From Agaricus subrufescens (taxonomy: Eukaryota > Basidiomycota > Agaricomycetes > Agaricales > Agaricaceae), in assembly GCA_029945375.1 (NCBI GenBank), contig CM057068.1, forward strand, positions 1,102,233 to 1,166,232: a DNA stretch of 64,000 nucleotides, in the 5' to 3' direction. Numbering within the stretch: position 1 is the stretch's first letter; the number at the start of each line of letters is the position of its first letter. The position numbers and the translations under genes are program-made. Below are positions 12,505 to 23,688 of this stretch, piece by piece. The notes under the pieces were generated by a model, which was not told the origin of the DNA, searched no databases, and saw only the letters and a program-made list of their open reading frames with translations.

Positions 12505-14261
12505 ATGGAAACTATGAACACGAGTGTCGAGTCTATGTGAGTAACCATGCCTCCTTTTGCCTTTTCGTTGTTGTACTCTGGAACCAGAATTTCATTATTT
12601 GTTCCCCCCGCCTTGACATTCACTTTTCCATCGTTTTAATAACGTTTTCCGTACGTCAGCTGACAACACGATGCAATCAGGCCGATGTTCATGATAACGA
12701 TTTTGGTGTCTTTAGGTGCTTGTTTCTGACCTATCAATGACTACCTTTGCAACTTAACCAACAGTATTCTTACAACTACGTACTAGTACTCGTGGGCTAC
12801 GACTATTTGCTAACGCTCGGTCCCGAAATCCAGAGATTTTGGAGCGGTAAATTCTATCATCGACCAAGTTTTTCTTCGCTTCTTTTCTTCGGGAACCGGT
12901 ACTTGGCGCTCTTGGGGTTTATTCCGATCGCTGTGGGATTTTTAAGTCGAATAGGCACCAATCCAACGGTCGGTCTTATCATTGAACTATTTCGCATTAA
13001 GCACCCGTTTAAACGAGTTGAGCTGTTCCAGAGGTAGGTTCATGCCGCGTTCTTTTCTCCATGTGGCTTACGATTTATGCTTAGTTGCAAATATTTCTTG
13101 ATCTATGGCGTGTCCTTGCTGACTACACTTCAAACTATTATCGGCTGTACGGTCATTCCTATTAGTTGTCAAAGTGATGATATAATGCAGAGGTGTAGGC
13201 ATGATGTTGAGGCGCATACGCGCCCTGTATGGGCTTCGAGCAGGTCTCTTAGCTTTCACTACAGTCCTGAGCATATGTTCTATCACTGTCGTTGTAAGTC
13301 TATTTTTTGTCTGCATGTGGAAATGTTCATGTCACTTGAAAAGGTATTGCTGTTTAAACATCCCAAGCATGATATGCCTAGGGCTGCGTTTGGTAACCAT
13401 TGTATAATCACAACCGTCCAGTATGTCACGATCTGAGAGTGACTTGACTTACTGATTGACAGTGATTTGCAGTGCCTATTGTACGTTATAAATATTTATT
13501 ATAAACGAAAGCTTGAGCTGATCTGTCTGATAGATTTAGTGGGTTTATGGACCGGAGAATTTTTGTTCGACGCTGTCATTTTCGCCTTGACACTTTACAA
13601 AGCGCTGACGCTGCCAAGGGGACATGGCATGGGATTATTGGAGATAATAACGCGAGACGGTGTGTTTGGCCGATTGATGCACTTGTCCTGACCTACTGTG
13701 CTGATGAGGTGTTTGAATCCCACAGGTGTAGAGTATTTTGGGTAAATCTACAGCACCCCAGAACGTTATTATTCCTCTGATACAATCACTCTCTTAAATC
13801 TAGTGTAATGGCTACTCTCAACCTTGCGAATATTCTCGTTCTGGTCGTATGTTATTTCCACCTTGTCTTTGACTTTACCGACCCTATAGTAAAGCATCAT
13901 AGTTTGCTCCAGTAGGTTACTCCGCAACCCGAACAGATGCGGTCTCTTTATTCTGATGGAACAATTTCAGCCACCAAACAATGCATCTATGACTATTCCA
14001 ACGAGCGTGTACGTTGAGATAAAGCCTTGTCTAACCATGCTTACAATTGATTGATTTGTGTTTCGACCAACATCCGGCAATAGTATGTCATCCATTATGA
14101 TGACCCGTTTAATGTTGAATCTCCGCGATCCTCAACTGAGCGGGGGAGCGGAAGAATTCAAAACGACCACAGTTAACATCGGTGAATTCAACAGGCAAAT
14201 GAGACCCGGAACTTCCAGTGAATACTCGAGAAACTCGCAGAGGGATGAGAGTAGCGTTTGA
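12505..14261 (+). CDS. DUF6533-type multi-pass membrane protein, copy 1
   Basis: About ten short exons. Exon 1 is 12505-12536 (METMNTSVES), exon 2 is 12681-12715 (PMFMITILVS) and exon 3 begins at 12787 with YDYLLTLGPEIQRFW and LLFFGNRYLALLG, the DUF6533 signature. Further hydrophobic exons follow: CKYFLIYGVSLLTTLQTIIG (about 13082-13150), MMLRRIRALYG (13201-13290), EFLFDAVIFALTLYKAL (13547-13660), NLANILVLV (13808-13850). The last exon runs from about 14084 to the TGA at 14259 (SIMMTRLMLNLRDPQLSGGAEEFKT). The family is common in Agaricomycetes; function is unknown. Exons look open and CpG content is high, so it may be active, but I could not fix every junction. Confidence 0.72.
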
Positions 14262-14539
14262 TTAGTACGTAGGAGACTAAGGGGCTTCAAAGTTTAACTT
14301 CGGATATGCGGCAATCGAATAATCGGGTAATTGATTGTGTTCGGTGTTGGTAGGAAGTTGCGCATCACGGATGCGGTGTGCGACTTACATAGTACCGAAT
14401 TCTATGATTTAGTAACTTATATCTTAGCTGCCTATGATTCATCTGGTAAATAATTCCTCTATCTACCTAGTCCTCATGGAATGTATCAATTCTTCTCCAA
14501 ACAATGAGTTTGATCTAAAGATTTTAACGTACTGATATT

Positions 14540-14550
14540 CAGTGTTGGCA
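14540..14550 (+). repeat. Left terminal inverted repeat of the hAT element
   Basis: CAGTGTTGGCA, matched inverted at 34152-34162. The adjacent 8 bp outside are the target duplication. Confidence 0.88.
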
Positions 14551-15063
14551 ACGGTCACTCGACCATTGACCAGTCACTCGACCGTTGACCAGTCACTCGA
14601 CCGTCACTCGACCGTCATCCGACTGGCGACCGATCATGATGGCCTCAGATTCAGCTGGGACGGTCATGTCAAGCAACCAAATGTGACGTTGGACAGTCCC
14701 CGAATAAAGTTTACATATTGTACAAGATATGTAGAAGATATACATGATCAGAAAAACAATATATCACTTGTAGATGAATCAATGCCTTCGTCATCCACCA
14801 CCTCACCCGGAGCATCCATATCTATCTTTTTTTTTTTTTTTTTTTTTTTTTTTGAAATCAAATGATTTATATACCAGCGCCCGATCGCAGTCCGGTCCTA
14901 CTACATACATGCAATAGAATTATTTAAGGAGAAAGAGAGAAATCCTAAACCCAAGACGTCATGCCGCCTTCCAGCTCAAACTATGCATCCTCCATGGCAG
15001 GGCTCCAGCAGGTCGCAAGGAAAATGGGGCCAGTTTCCCGCCCCGGACAAATAAGAGACATGC

Positions 15064-16427
15064 TGTTACGGCCCCAGCCATTTTACGCGTGAAAATACAT
15101 GTAAGAAGGCATATATGGGGTGTTTCATGATCCCAAGAGTACCCATTGGCGGGACTCTTACGTGTCACAGGTCTCAGAAAGGCTTCACCTAACCAGGAAG
15201 GGATATTACGATCGAATCAAGGGTTCCATGGTTCTCGAGGGGAAACGTGTACCCAAGAGAGAAATATAGCCATGTTCGAGGCAGAGTTAGGCTGTCTCGA
15301 GATCATAATCGTCTCCCTAGGAAAAGCTACGCGTGTGTATCGACCAGAGATACGATCGAGGACTTAGCAGTGGCGGTCTCTCGAGCGAAACTTATGTTGG
15401 GAACATAGGCGGTTACTACTTACCAAAAGGGGAGATGCCTAAAAGTGGACCCTTGGGAAGAAGGACTTCTCGTGGAGACACACGCCTCATATGAGAAGTA
15501 TGAACGAGGGTCGACCAGCGTATTATGCGTATCTAGGGTTGCTCTAGAAGGTGAATACTAAGGGGATATTAGGTCCAAGGGTTGTTCGGATTAGTGTCTA
15601 GGGCGCAGGGCTAGTAGAGTTAAGACGCCCAATCGCAGACAGGGATTGACCAACGTGGCTCAGTCGGCCAAAGCAGGTGCGAGCCCACAAGTGGAGATTG
15701 GCTGGATAGAGTTCCTCGAAGGCGGCAGCCGATGCAGTAAAAAAGGAATTTGTAATTTATTCTACATATGTGTCTCGGACGAGTTGTACGGTATATAGGG
15801 CCAGTCTAGGGGAGAAGTTCGACACCGAATTTTCTGCCCAAACGCTGTGCGATTAGATCGAGAGTGGTTTTTCCGTCTCAGCGTATTAAGCGTTAACCAG
15901 GTACCTTACCGAGAGAAGTTCTTGTGTTTGATCGCGAGAAGACCTTCACTGGTCTAATAGAATCGAGATAGTGTCTGTGCTAGCTGGTTCTCTCTTGCAG
16001 TCTGTCTCAAAGTGCAAAGACAGGTCAAGGGTTTATCCAGTTCATCGAGACATCGCTAGGAAGGACTCACTATCCTTTCTAGACAGTTGTCTGACCCGAT
16101 TGTATTGAGGACAGTCGTCGCGAGTCTAGCCGCTCGTTGCAAAGGTTTTAAACGAAAAGATCTCAAGTCTAATCAAAAGTCGAGGGCCGACCACGACCAA
16201 GTTATCAAGTATCACTACAACATTCACAATATCACCAAAGTTTTCTACATTCCTGTTTGCGAATCACCTATTTCATCTTAAATTTGATTTATCTCCCCAT
16301 GAACCGCATTCGAGACTCGGTGTAAAGCACAAGTCTGGTTGCAATTCAATAATTATATTTCGAGTTACCCCCTTTTTTGCTATCTTATCTATATTTTTTT
16401 TATATCTACACCGACTCTGTCTCATCA
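15064..16427 (-). mobile_element. Solo LTR, 1.36 kb family, inverted copy
   Basis: It begins TGTTACGGCCCCAGCCATTT and ends CTCTGTCTCATCA, the reverse complement of the LTRs at 20939-22315 and 42068-43443; matching blocks occur along its whole length (for example cttcactggtctaatag near 15945). The flanking 4 bp are atgc (15060-15063) and acgc (16428-16431), a 4-bp target duplication differing at a CpG. No gag-pol interior accompanies it, so LTR-LTR recombination is inferred. It lies in the LINE 3' UTR. Strand is given relative to the other two copies only. Confidence 0.85.
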
Positions 16428-16837
16428 ACGCACATCAGAACTTAAACACCAGACCAGGCCTCCTTCCAAGCAAGGTCTCGCCCCTTTGCCCGCACTCTAA
16501 GACCACTAAGGGAATATCATCCAAGCACCCCAAGGTTTCACCCCCCATAAGTGTCAGTCGTTCTATCCACCGGAAGCCAGGTGGGGAGTACCCAGCTTAG
16601 CCCAGTGACATTGATGAGACACCGCCCCCAGACGCCTGTCACCTGTCGAGACCCCAGAGACCACAGAACCTGGAACTACAACACTCACCCTTCAGGAGGG
16701 ACCCCAACCCAGTGTGTCCTGAAAAGCCACTCTCTCATTCAGGTGAAAACCACGCAAGAATCTCTTCTGGCAGTTCCTCGAATGAAAATATCCAAGGATT
16801 GTCATCAAGGTAGACAAGGACCTCAACAAGAGTGATA

Positions 16838-17053
16838 CAGTAGCTCAAAAAACTGTCCCAATGTTTTGAGGTTTTCAACTATTTCAGTTATAGCGCCGTG
16901 GGAACATTGCAAAGCATTACGTAATAATTATCTATAGTAGCCTAGCATGTGATCTACTAGGAGCATTTTAGATTACGTAAATTGATTGGAAACTGACTGA
17001 GAAATTAAATCAACAAAATAATCAATCATTGAGACAGTTTTTTGACTCTCTAC
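16838..17053 (+). repeat. Left 216-bp terminal inverted repeat of the Tc1/mariner element
   Basis: Begins cagtagctcaaaaaactgtc and ends at the inner inverted motif ...gacagttttttgactctctac; pairs with 18227-18442. The two copies differ at scattered positions only. Confidence 0.9.
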
Positions 17054-17196
17054 TAAGCTGAGACAAATCTTGTTCTAGAGCCCTCATAAAAATCCGAAAA
17101 AATATGAGAATATTTGAGAGTGTCATGTGACTTTGTTTGTATAAATTTGCATCATCAAAGTTTGATTAAACTACAACTTGACCTTAAACCACCACC

Positions 17197-18215
17197 ATGA
17201 AAGCTACTTCTTCTACTCAACACTCCTCTGTCATCTCTCTTCTTCAAGAAGGCTATTCTGTTTGCCAGATTCAGTCTAGAACTGGTCTGGGGAAGTATAC
17301 TGTGGGGAGGATTAAGAAAGAGGTTGATAAGGACAAGGAGAACATGTTAGGGGGTCGTCCAGCTAAGCTTTCTTCTCAGGAGAAAAGGGCAATCATTCAC
17401 CAAATCACTACTGGCCAGCTGGATAATGCAGTTCAGGGTGCCCAGTATATCAACAACATCATTCCCAATCCAGTACATCCTCAAACAGTCGGAAATGCTC
17501 TCAAAGAGAGTTCATTTAGGGCTGTTGTAAAGAAGAATGTCCTCTTCTCAAACAGCAACATAGAAGATACCATCTCAAATTTGCTCATTACCACAAGAAT
17601 TGGACAGTGGAGGACTGGAAAAGGATCTTGTGGTCAGATGAAACCAAGATTAATAGGATTCAGTCAGATGGAAGGGTGTATACCTGGAAGAAAAATGGTG
17701 AGGGCCCTTCTGATTAGACTACTACTCCTACAGTCAAACATGGAGGAGGGAATAACCTTATGGTATGGGGCTGTATGGGATGGGAGGGAGTTGGGATGCT
17801 TACAGAGGTTCAGGGTATCATGGATTCTGTGCAATACTGTGATATTTTGGACAGTGGAGTGGTTGACAGCTTTGAAAAACTGGAGATGGAGGAGGGGAAG
17901 AGGATATTCCAACATGATAATGACCCCAAGCACATGGCAAAAAGAACAGACAAGTGGTTTGAAGACAACAACATCAAAGTCCTAGTCTGGCCTGCCCAAT
18001 CCCCTGACTTAAATCCCATTGAACACCTTTGGATCAACCTCAAGGACAAGTTGAAGGAATATCCCAAACCACCTAGAGGAGTTCATGATTTGTGGGAAAG
18101 GGTAGCTGAAGAGTGGAACAAAATCACTCCAGAAGAGTGTCAAAGACTTATAGAAAGTATGCCTAGGAGGTGCCAGGCAGTTATCAAGGCTAAAGGTGGT
18201 CATACAAAGTATTAG
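17197..18215 (+). pseudogene. Tc1/mariner DDE transposase, one frameshift and one stop
   Basis: The N-terminus has the paired helix-turn-helix DNA-binding region (SVISLLQEGYSVCQIQSRTG, then GGRPAKLSSQEKRAI). The catalytic core follows in another frame: WTVEDWKRILWSDETKIN (first Asp), GNNLMVWGCMGWEGVG, FQHDNDPKH (second Asp) and SPDLNPIEHLW (Glu), the DD34E arrangement of Tc1-like enzymes. The frame changes near 17535-17545 (between VVKK and CPLLKQQ) and an in-frame TAG lies at 17715-17717. The rest is clean through the TAG at 18213-18215. The element is probably non-autonomous now, though only lightly damaged. Confidence 0.9.
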
Positions 18216-18226
18216 TTACAACAAGG

Positions 18227-18442
18227 GTAGAGAGTCAAAAAACTGTCCCAATGATTGATTATTTTGTTGATTTAATTTCTCAGTCAGTTTCCAATCAATT
18301 TACGTAATCTAAAATGCTCTTAGTAGATCACATGCTAGGCTACTATAGATAATTATTGCGTAATGCTTTGCGATGTTCCCACGGCGCTATAACTGAAATA
18401 GTTGAAAACCTCAAAACATTGGGACAGTTTTTTGAGCCACTG
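18227..18442 (-). repeat. Right 216-bp terminal inverted repeat of the Tc1/mariner element
   Basis: Inverse of 16838-17053. It starts gtagagagtcaaaaaactgt at the inner end and finishes gacagttttttgagccactg at the TA target. Confidence 0.9.
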
Positions 18443-18455
18443 TAAATCACTCTTG

Positions 18456-20938
18456 TCATCTGGCCCATTTGAGTGCTTTGCACTCATTAAGCAGGTGATC
18501 ACGGGTCTGGTTTGCACCAGACCGGCAATAGTGACAGTAGGCGGTGATAGAATCGCCCTCCTTAAAACGAATCCTGTACTCGGCAGTAGGCCCATGGTTC
18601 AGGATGAGTCTCGTGGCCCTCGCGCACATGTGGGGCTTGTTGATCAAAATGTTGGACAGCCACATCCCACCACCAACATAGGATGGAGACAACCGTTTCT
18701 TTTTGTCCTCATACTCATAGAGGTCGAGAAATTGATTTCCTTGGAAATCTGGAGAGCAGAACAAGCGATGCCACTCATCCATGCAGACCTTCTGAACCTG
18801 GTGGCATTCAGAGGCTAAAGTAGTCCAAGGTGTACCATTCTCACCGAAGCGGTAGTACACCTGGTGGTTCTTGAGGTCCTTAGCAGAGACCCCCAGCAAG
18901 CCCCATCCCAGGTGATTCCTGGCATGGACAAAAGTGACCCTGGCTTCCTCAAAAGTGGAGAGCCATGGCCAAAGCTGTCGGGCAGCAAACAAAGACAGCT
19001 GCTGACCCAAGTGAGGTTTTGGATCCATCAGGACTCTTGCCATAGTAATGGCGCCTGTGAATATGATAATGTTGCACACCCACGGGACCTTGAGGCCCAA
19101 GTCGATGGCACATGTGAGACTATCCAACTCGGCATCCTGCTGAGTAGAGTGCCCCAGTGGGAAGGAGAAGTCCTGTTTGAAGCCTTCGCCGCCTTCTCCC
19201 CAATCCCATTGAGCCGAAGCAGCTGAAGCCGCTTCCAACTCGCCCTTGGGGTCCACCAAAGCAGCAGTCCCCAGAATGACTGTTTGTGGGATCTCCTCAT
19301 AGGAGTTCCTGAGACAAGAGAGACACAAGATGTCAGCATCATCTTTGATTGCCCCAGAAGGTGGAGATTTAACGAACAAGATCCGATTGCTGAAATCATC
19401 CAAAATGCGATACCCAGGTTGGGCCTCCACGCAGTCAGCCTCGAAAGGTTCCTGGACAGTTGGAACAGATTTACCCAAGTCCACAATAAAGGACTTGACA
19501 TTTTCCCTAACCTTCAATGGAAGGTGGGCATTATGGAACTGGTGGGCCAGCTCCTCCTGACCAGACCCAGTAAAGCGTCTGATCGGGTGGTTCGGAGAGA
19601 GAGTCTGCACGCGGAATACAGCCCAGGTGCGCAACTTCTTCAAATGCAAATGGATTGGGATGAGGCCGGCAATGGCCTCAACCCTGCCTGTGGGGGAGGT
19701 GCAAAATGCCCCTGTGATCCAAAGAGCAGCTCTGTGCTGCATCTTGCGAAAAGAGTCCAGGAGGCCCTTAATCTGGCCCTTTGGACTGTACCACAATAGG
19801 AACCCGTATGTTGCAACAGGCAACACACATGTCCTGTAAAGAAGCCTCTTGTCCATGGGACGAAGGCCCCAGACAGAGTTGCCAAGCATGCCCAAGGCCT
19901 TTACTGATGTGAAGGCCTTAGTCGTGTAATACCTCACGTGCTCCTTGAAAGTGAGCTCGCAATCAAAGAAGAAGCCAAGGTACCGCCAGGTGGCCTTGGC
20001 CCAAAGAGGATTGTCATTCCCGTAAGGGCCCATGGGAAGGGCCACTTCTGGGAGTACAGGGTTATGCTTATGCGTAAAGTGAAATAGTTCGGTCTTCGAG
20101 TGCTCCATAGAAAGACCAAACGAGCCAAGGGTCTGAAACATAACATCATACGCCCTGGCGAGGCATGGAATGTTGTCAGATAACTCACGGGACTGGCATA
20201 CCAGTGTGCCATCGTCCACATAAGAAAGCAAATTGCACTCTAAGCGATGTGAATATGCAAAGAACACTTGCATAATCTTTGCAAAGTATAAAGCTGAAAG
20301 GACTGGAGACAAGGCAGAACCCTGTCCCACCCCCACATCAGCCTTGAAAAAGGGAGACTTGTTTCCGCCCCAGAGGTATGAGGTCTTCCAGTTAACAAGG
20401 TAAGACGAGAAGAAGGTCCCCACATTGGGAGGGAATCCCTGCTTCGCCAGGATCTGAATCAGAGCTTCATGATTCAGAGAAGGAAAAAACTGTGCCACGT
20501 CGAATGCAATGACACTAGTCTGTAAGCCCTTAGCCCACCCCACACGGATGAGGTTAGTAAGGTAATGGCCTGTGTCATCAGTGGATCTCTGCCTGATACC
20601 ACTGAACTGGCCATCATCAAAGATTCCGAATTTGACAGCATCAAATTGGAGTCTAGTCAAGAGCATTTTCTCTATAAGTTTACCCACAGTGTTCAAGAGT
20701 GCTATTGGCCTGAACGACCATGGAGTGTCATAAGATGCCTTGTTTGGTTTTGGGATGATAACCGAGGAAGACATTTTAAAATAGTCAGGCCAATGCCCAA
20801 CCCTAAGGCAAGCATTGGCCAGGGGAACCAAAACCCCCAGGCACTGAGGGACAATGGCTTTGAGGTGCCGCCACTTAACATGGTTGGGCCCCGGGGCAGA
20901 TCAGGATGAGCATGCTCTCAACGCATCCAGCATCTCGT
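18456..20938 (-). pseudogene. LINE ORF2, reverse transcriptase and C-terminal part
   Basis: Minus strand. RT motifs are clear: SSVIIPKPNKASYDTPWSFRP, FFPSLNHEAL (motif A), GVGQGSALSPVLSALYF (motif B) and LLSYVDDGTLVCQ (the YVDD catalytic box). A degraded RNase H-like stretch and a terminal zinc motif CHYC-x12-H-x4-C (residues YCHYCRSGANQTRDHLLNEC) close the protein, with a native TGA at 18456-18458. This is the downstream half of ORF2; the endonuclease half is separated by the solo LTR at 20939-22315. At the join one in-frame TGA interrupts the sequence about 20 codons in (near 20895-20905), where CGA would be expected. Apart from that stop the protein is nearly complete. Confidence 0.9.
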
Positions 20939-22315
20939 TGAAGAGACTAGATCAGTGTAAATGTGGAAAATAAAATATAAAATATAAAATTGAATGTGAA
21001 TGCAACCCTTTGAATTACACCAAGTCTCAAGTGCGGTTCGTGGGGAGAATAAATCAGAAAGAAAGTGAAAGTAAGTGTCTCGATTAAGTATTAAATGCAA
21101 ATAGGGGTAGAATAGAAATGTGAAACCAGTCTTGACTGAATAGAAACCTCTTCCAGACCTATGCTGTTTTGATTAGAACCTTCGCGACAAGTGGCTAAGC
21201 TCGTGACAACTGTCCTCAATAGAATGGGTTAGACACCTATCTAGGAGGGGTAGTGAGTCCGCCCTAGTGATGCCTCAACAAACTCGGAGAGCCTTGACCT
21301 GCCTTCGCACTTCGAGACAGACTGCAAGACAAGTCGAGCTAGCACCGAATGCTATCGCGATCCTATTAGACCAGTGAAGATACTCTCTCGAGCAGAACAC
21401 AAGACCTTCCGAGTCGAGAAAGAACTTAAGAAATGCTTAGAACACTGCAAAGTTTAACCAAACTCGATTTCACTCGCACAGTGCTTGGGCAAAGATTTGA
21501 TGCCGAACCTCGTCCTCGACTGGCGACTATATACAATACACAATAAAAAACTGAGACAAAATAAACAAATATGAAACAGATAACCAAGTCTGTATCCAGC
21601 ACTGAATGGGTATAGTCTCCTTGACTCATCTTTCTCCACCAATCAACAGTCTCAACTATTCAGTCTCCTCAACTGAACATCACACTTGTCTAATCTTCCA
21701 CTCCTCATTGGCTAACGAGCTTCTAACCCTAGACCCTAGTCTAGAAACTCTCGAGGCGCATCCCCCACTGATTATCCCATCGATAAGATGTCCTCAATTA
21801 GACTACGCTTCTATCTCGCCTTTAGTTGCTTTGAGATTATCACTATTACTGCCGGATCCAGAGTCTCGACCAACAATTCCAACAGTCTCGCTTCAGATTT
21901 ATTCAGTCTCGACATGTGTGAGTCGTCTACTTCCTAGCCCTTTCCTTATTAGGCAGGTAGTAGTTATAGTTTCGGTCTAGCATAAGGTCCACTGAAGGAA
22001 CCGTGTTCCGCTAAGTCCTCAAGCCATCCCATAGCCAACCTTGATGATAATTCCCAGCAAAGTCTCCCTAGACTCAGTCTCGAGACTTCCATTTTAAGTC
22101 CTCGAATGTGATTATATTTCCCCTAGCAGTATGGTTTTCCTGCTAGGAATTGCGGATGCAATCTCGACTGTCCCCTAGGTCAACCTCTCTTCACACATAT
22201 CCTCAACTGAGCTTATCTCTAACTGGGTGACTGATTGTTCATTCTCAAACTTAATATGTACACCTAACCACCTTAAACATATATTTTCACACATAAAACG
22301 GCTGGGGCTGTAACA
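20939..22315 (+). mobile_element. Solo LTR, 1.38 kb, inserted in LINE ORF2
   Basis: Starts TGAAGAGACTAGATCAGTG and ends GGCTGTAACA (TG...CA). The 4-bp flanks are tcgt (20935-20938) and tcat (22316-22319), a target duplication with one CpG to CpA difference. It is very similar along its length to 42068-43443, and an inverted relative lies at 15064-16427. No coding capacity is seen inside. It splits the LINE endonuclease from the RT domain. Confidence 0.9.
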
Positions 22316-23688
22316 TCATGGTCAGAGAAGTCTTTCCACTCCCTCTTGTCGAGGCCAGGGGATGACTCAATAATGTCAAAGTCAACAGCGTTAGTAGCCG
22401 CGCTGTTGTACACTTCGTGTAGTGCCTCCCACAACTGTGGTAACTCAACACAGGCTTCCCCATTATGCTTAATGGAGGTAAAAGAAGGAAGCTTACGTGG
22501 GCCCATCCATTCCATGAGGTCCCACGTCCGCCTATTGGTCTGAGAGATCTCTTCAATCTTGTGATCGAAGAAAGCCCATTTGGCAGCCCTAGTGGCTCGT
22601 CGGAAGGCACACCAGTTATCCTTGGACTTATCCACTGAATATTGGCATTTGGTGTCACTGCACTCCTGGTTCCACCAGGACTTGGAGTGAGTGGTGATGA
22701 CCTGGTCCACAGCATGGGACTTCCACACATTGGCAAAGGCATCAGACACAAGCCTTGCGACCCTGTCAATATCCTCCAGGGTTCTCATAGGGCCTAATCC
22801 ATCCATAGGGATGTCATTGAGGGCCTGGGTAGCCGATGTGATGAAACAAGTTTCCTCGTCTGATTCGTTGGGTATAGTTTGGATCTCAATGCAAACATCG
22901 AAGTCTATAAGCAGGACGCTGACTGATATCAGGTGGTGATCCGATGGACCAGTGAGGTTGTGCATAATGACGGGGTGGATCCATTGAAGGTCCTGGCTGC
23001 CAAACACTAAGTCAATGACAGATCTGTTAAGCCGCCTATCATGTGGCTGGTGGGTAATTCCATGGTTGCTCGGCTGACACCAAGTGAGTCCCATGGATGA
23101 CATACAGTCCACTAAGGTCTTGGCAATATTTGAGTGGGCCCCACACTCGGGATCCCACTGGGAAGAATGACAATTGAAGTCCCCAGTGGCCATGTGGGTG
23201 ACTCCAAGTTGAAGGTCATCTATTCCCCTCAAGAAGAATAGAGCGGAGTTCTGAGAGTCATTATAGACGTTCAGAATATTTACTGAGCCTTCACTCTGAA
23301 ACAGAGTGATAAGCTGCAGGTCAGGATGATCCACCAGATCAGTGCGAAGGGTGGGCCGCAACTTAGAGAGTCTCTTGTGGACGTAAGTCAACACTCGAGG
23401 CTCATGTTTGGGATTGGCAATGTTAGCAATCATAAGCCAATCAGGATGTTTGGGTGCACCCCAAACTGGCTCGCCTTCCTTATCAGATGACGATACTGTG
23501 TGACAAAGGAGCTTCCTCAGAGGCTCCTGAACAAATAGAACATCAAACTCAGGTCTCAACGTTTCAAGCATATATTCCAGGTGTAAACTATTACAGTTCA
23601 CATTCTGGGAAAGCAGTTGCAGATCTCCTATCACACCCCTAGGTTGCCTAGGCATGAGAGAAGGAATTAGTGGTGGGAGGTAGGCCAC
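22316..23688 (-). pseudogene. LINE ORF2, apurinic-type endonuclease domain
   Basis: Minus strand, starting at the ATG at 23688 and overlapping the end of ORF1 by 41 nt. Exonuclease-endonuclease-phosphatase motifs are present in order: LQLLSQNVNCNS, LFVQEPLR (metal-binding Glu), ATGDFNCHSSQWDPEC (GDFN), VIDLVFGS and GPSDHHLISV (the SDH catalytic His box). This domain nicks the target for target-primed reverse transcription. The frame continues into a linker (SFTSIKHNGEACVELPQLWE) and is cut by the solo LTR at 22316; the RT half resumes at 20938. Confidence 0.9.

Larger units (their letters stand above)
16838..18442 (+). mobile_element. Tc1/mariner DNA transposon (1605 bp, TA target)
   Basis: Flanked by TA on both sides (16836-16837 and 18443-18444) inside the LINE 3' UTR. 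The ends match as long inverted repeats of about 216 bp (16838-17053 and 18227-18442). Each repeat carries the motif TCAAAAAACTGTCCCAATG at its outer end and an inverted copy at its inner end. It carries one DD34E transposase gene that is now broken. Confidence 0.93.

Noticed and set aside
15640..15720. tRNA-like string (gtggctcagtcggcc...ggtgcgagccc).
   Set aside because: It lies inside the solo LTR and I could not fold acceptor and anticodon arms; the match is too short.
18402..19839. Open frames on the plus strand opposite the LINE RT (18402-18818, 18864-19226, 19284-19799).
   Set aside because: They are antisense to a clear RT with motifs and zinc box on the minus strand; composition-driven shadows.
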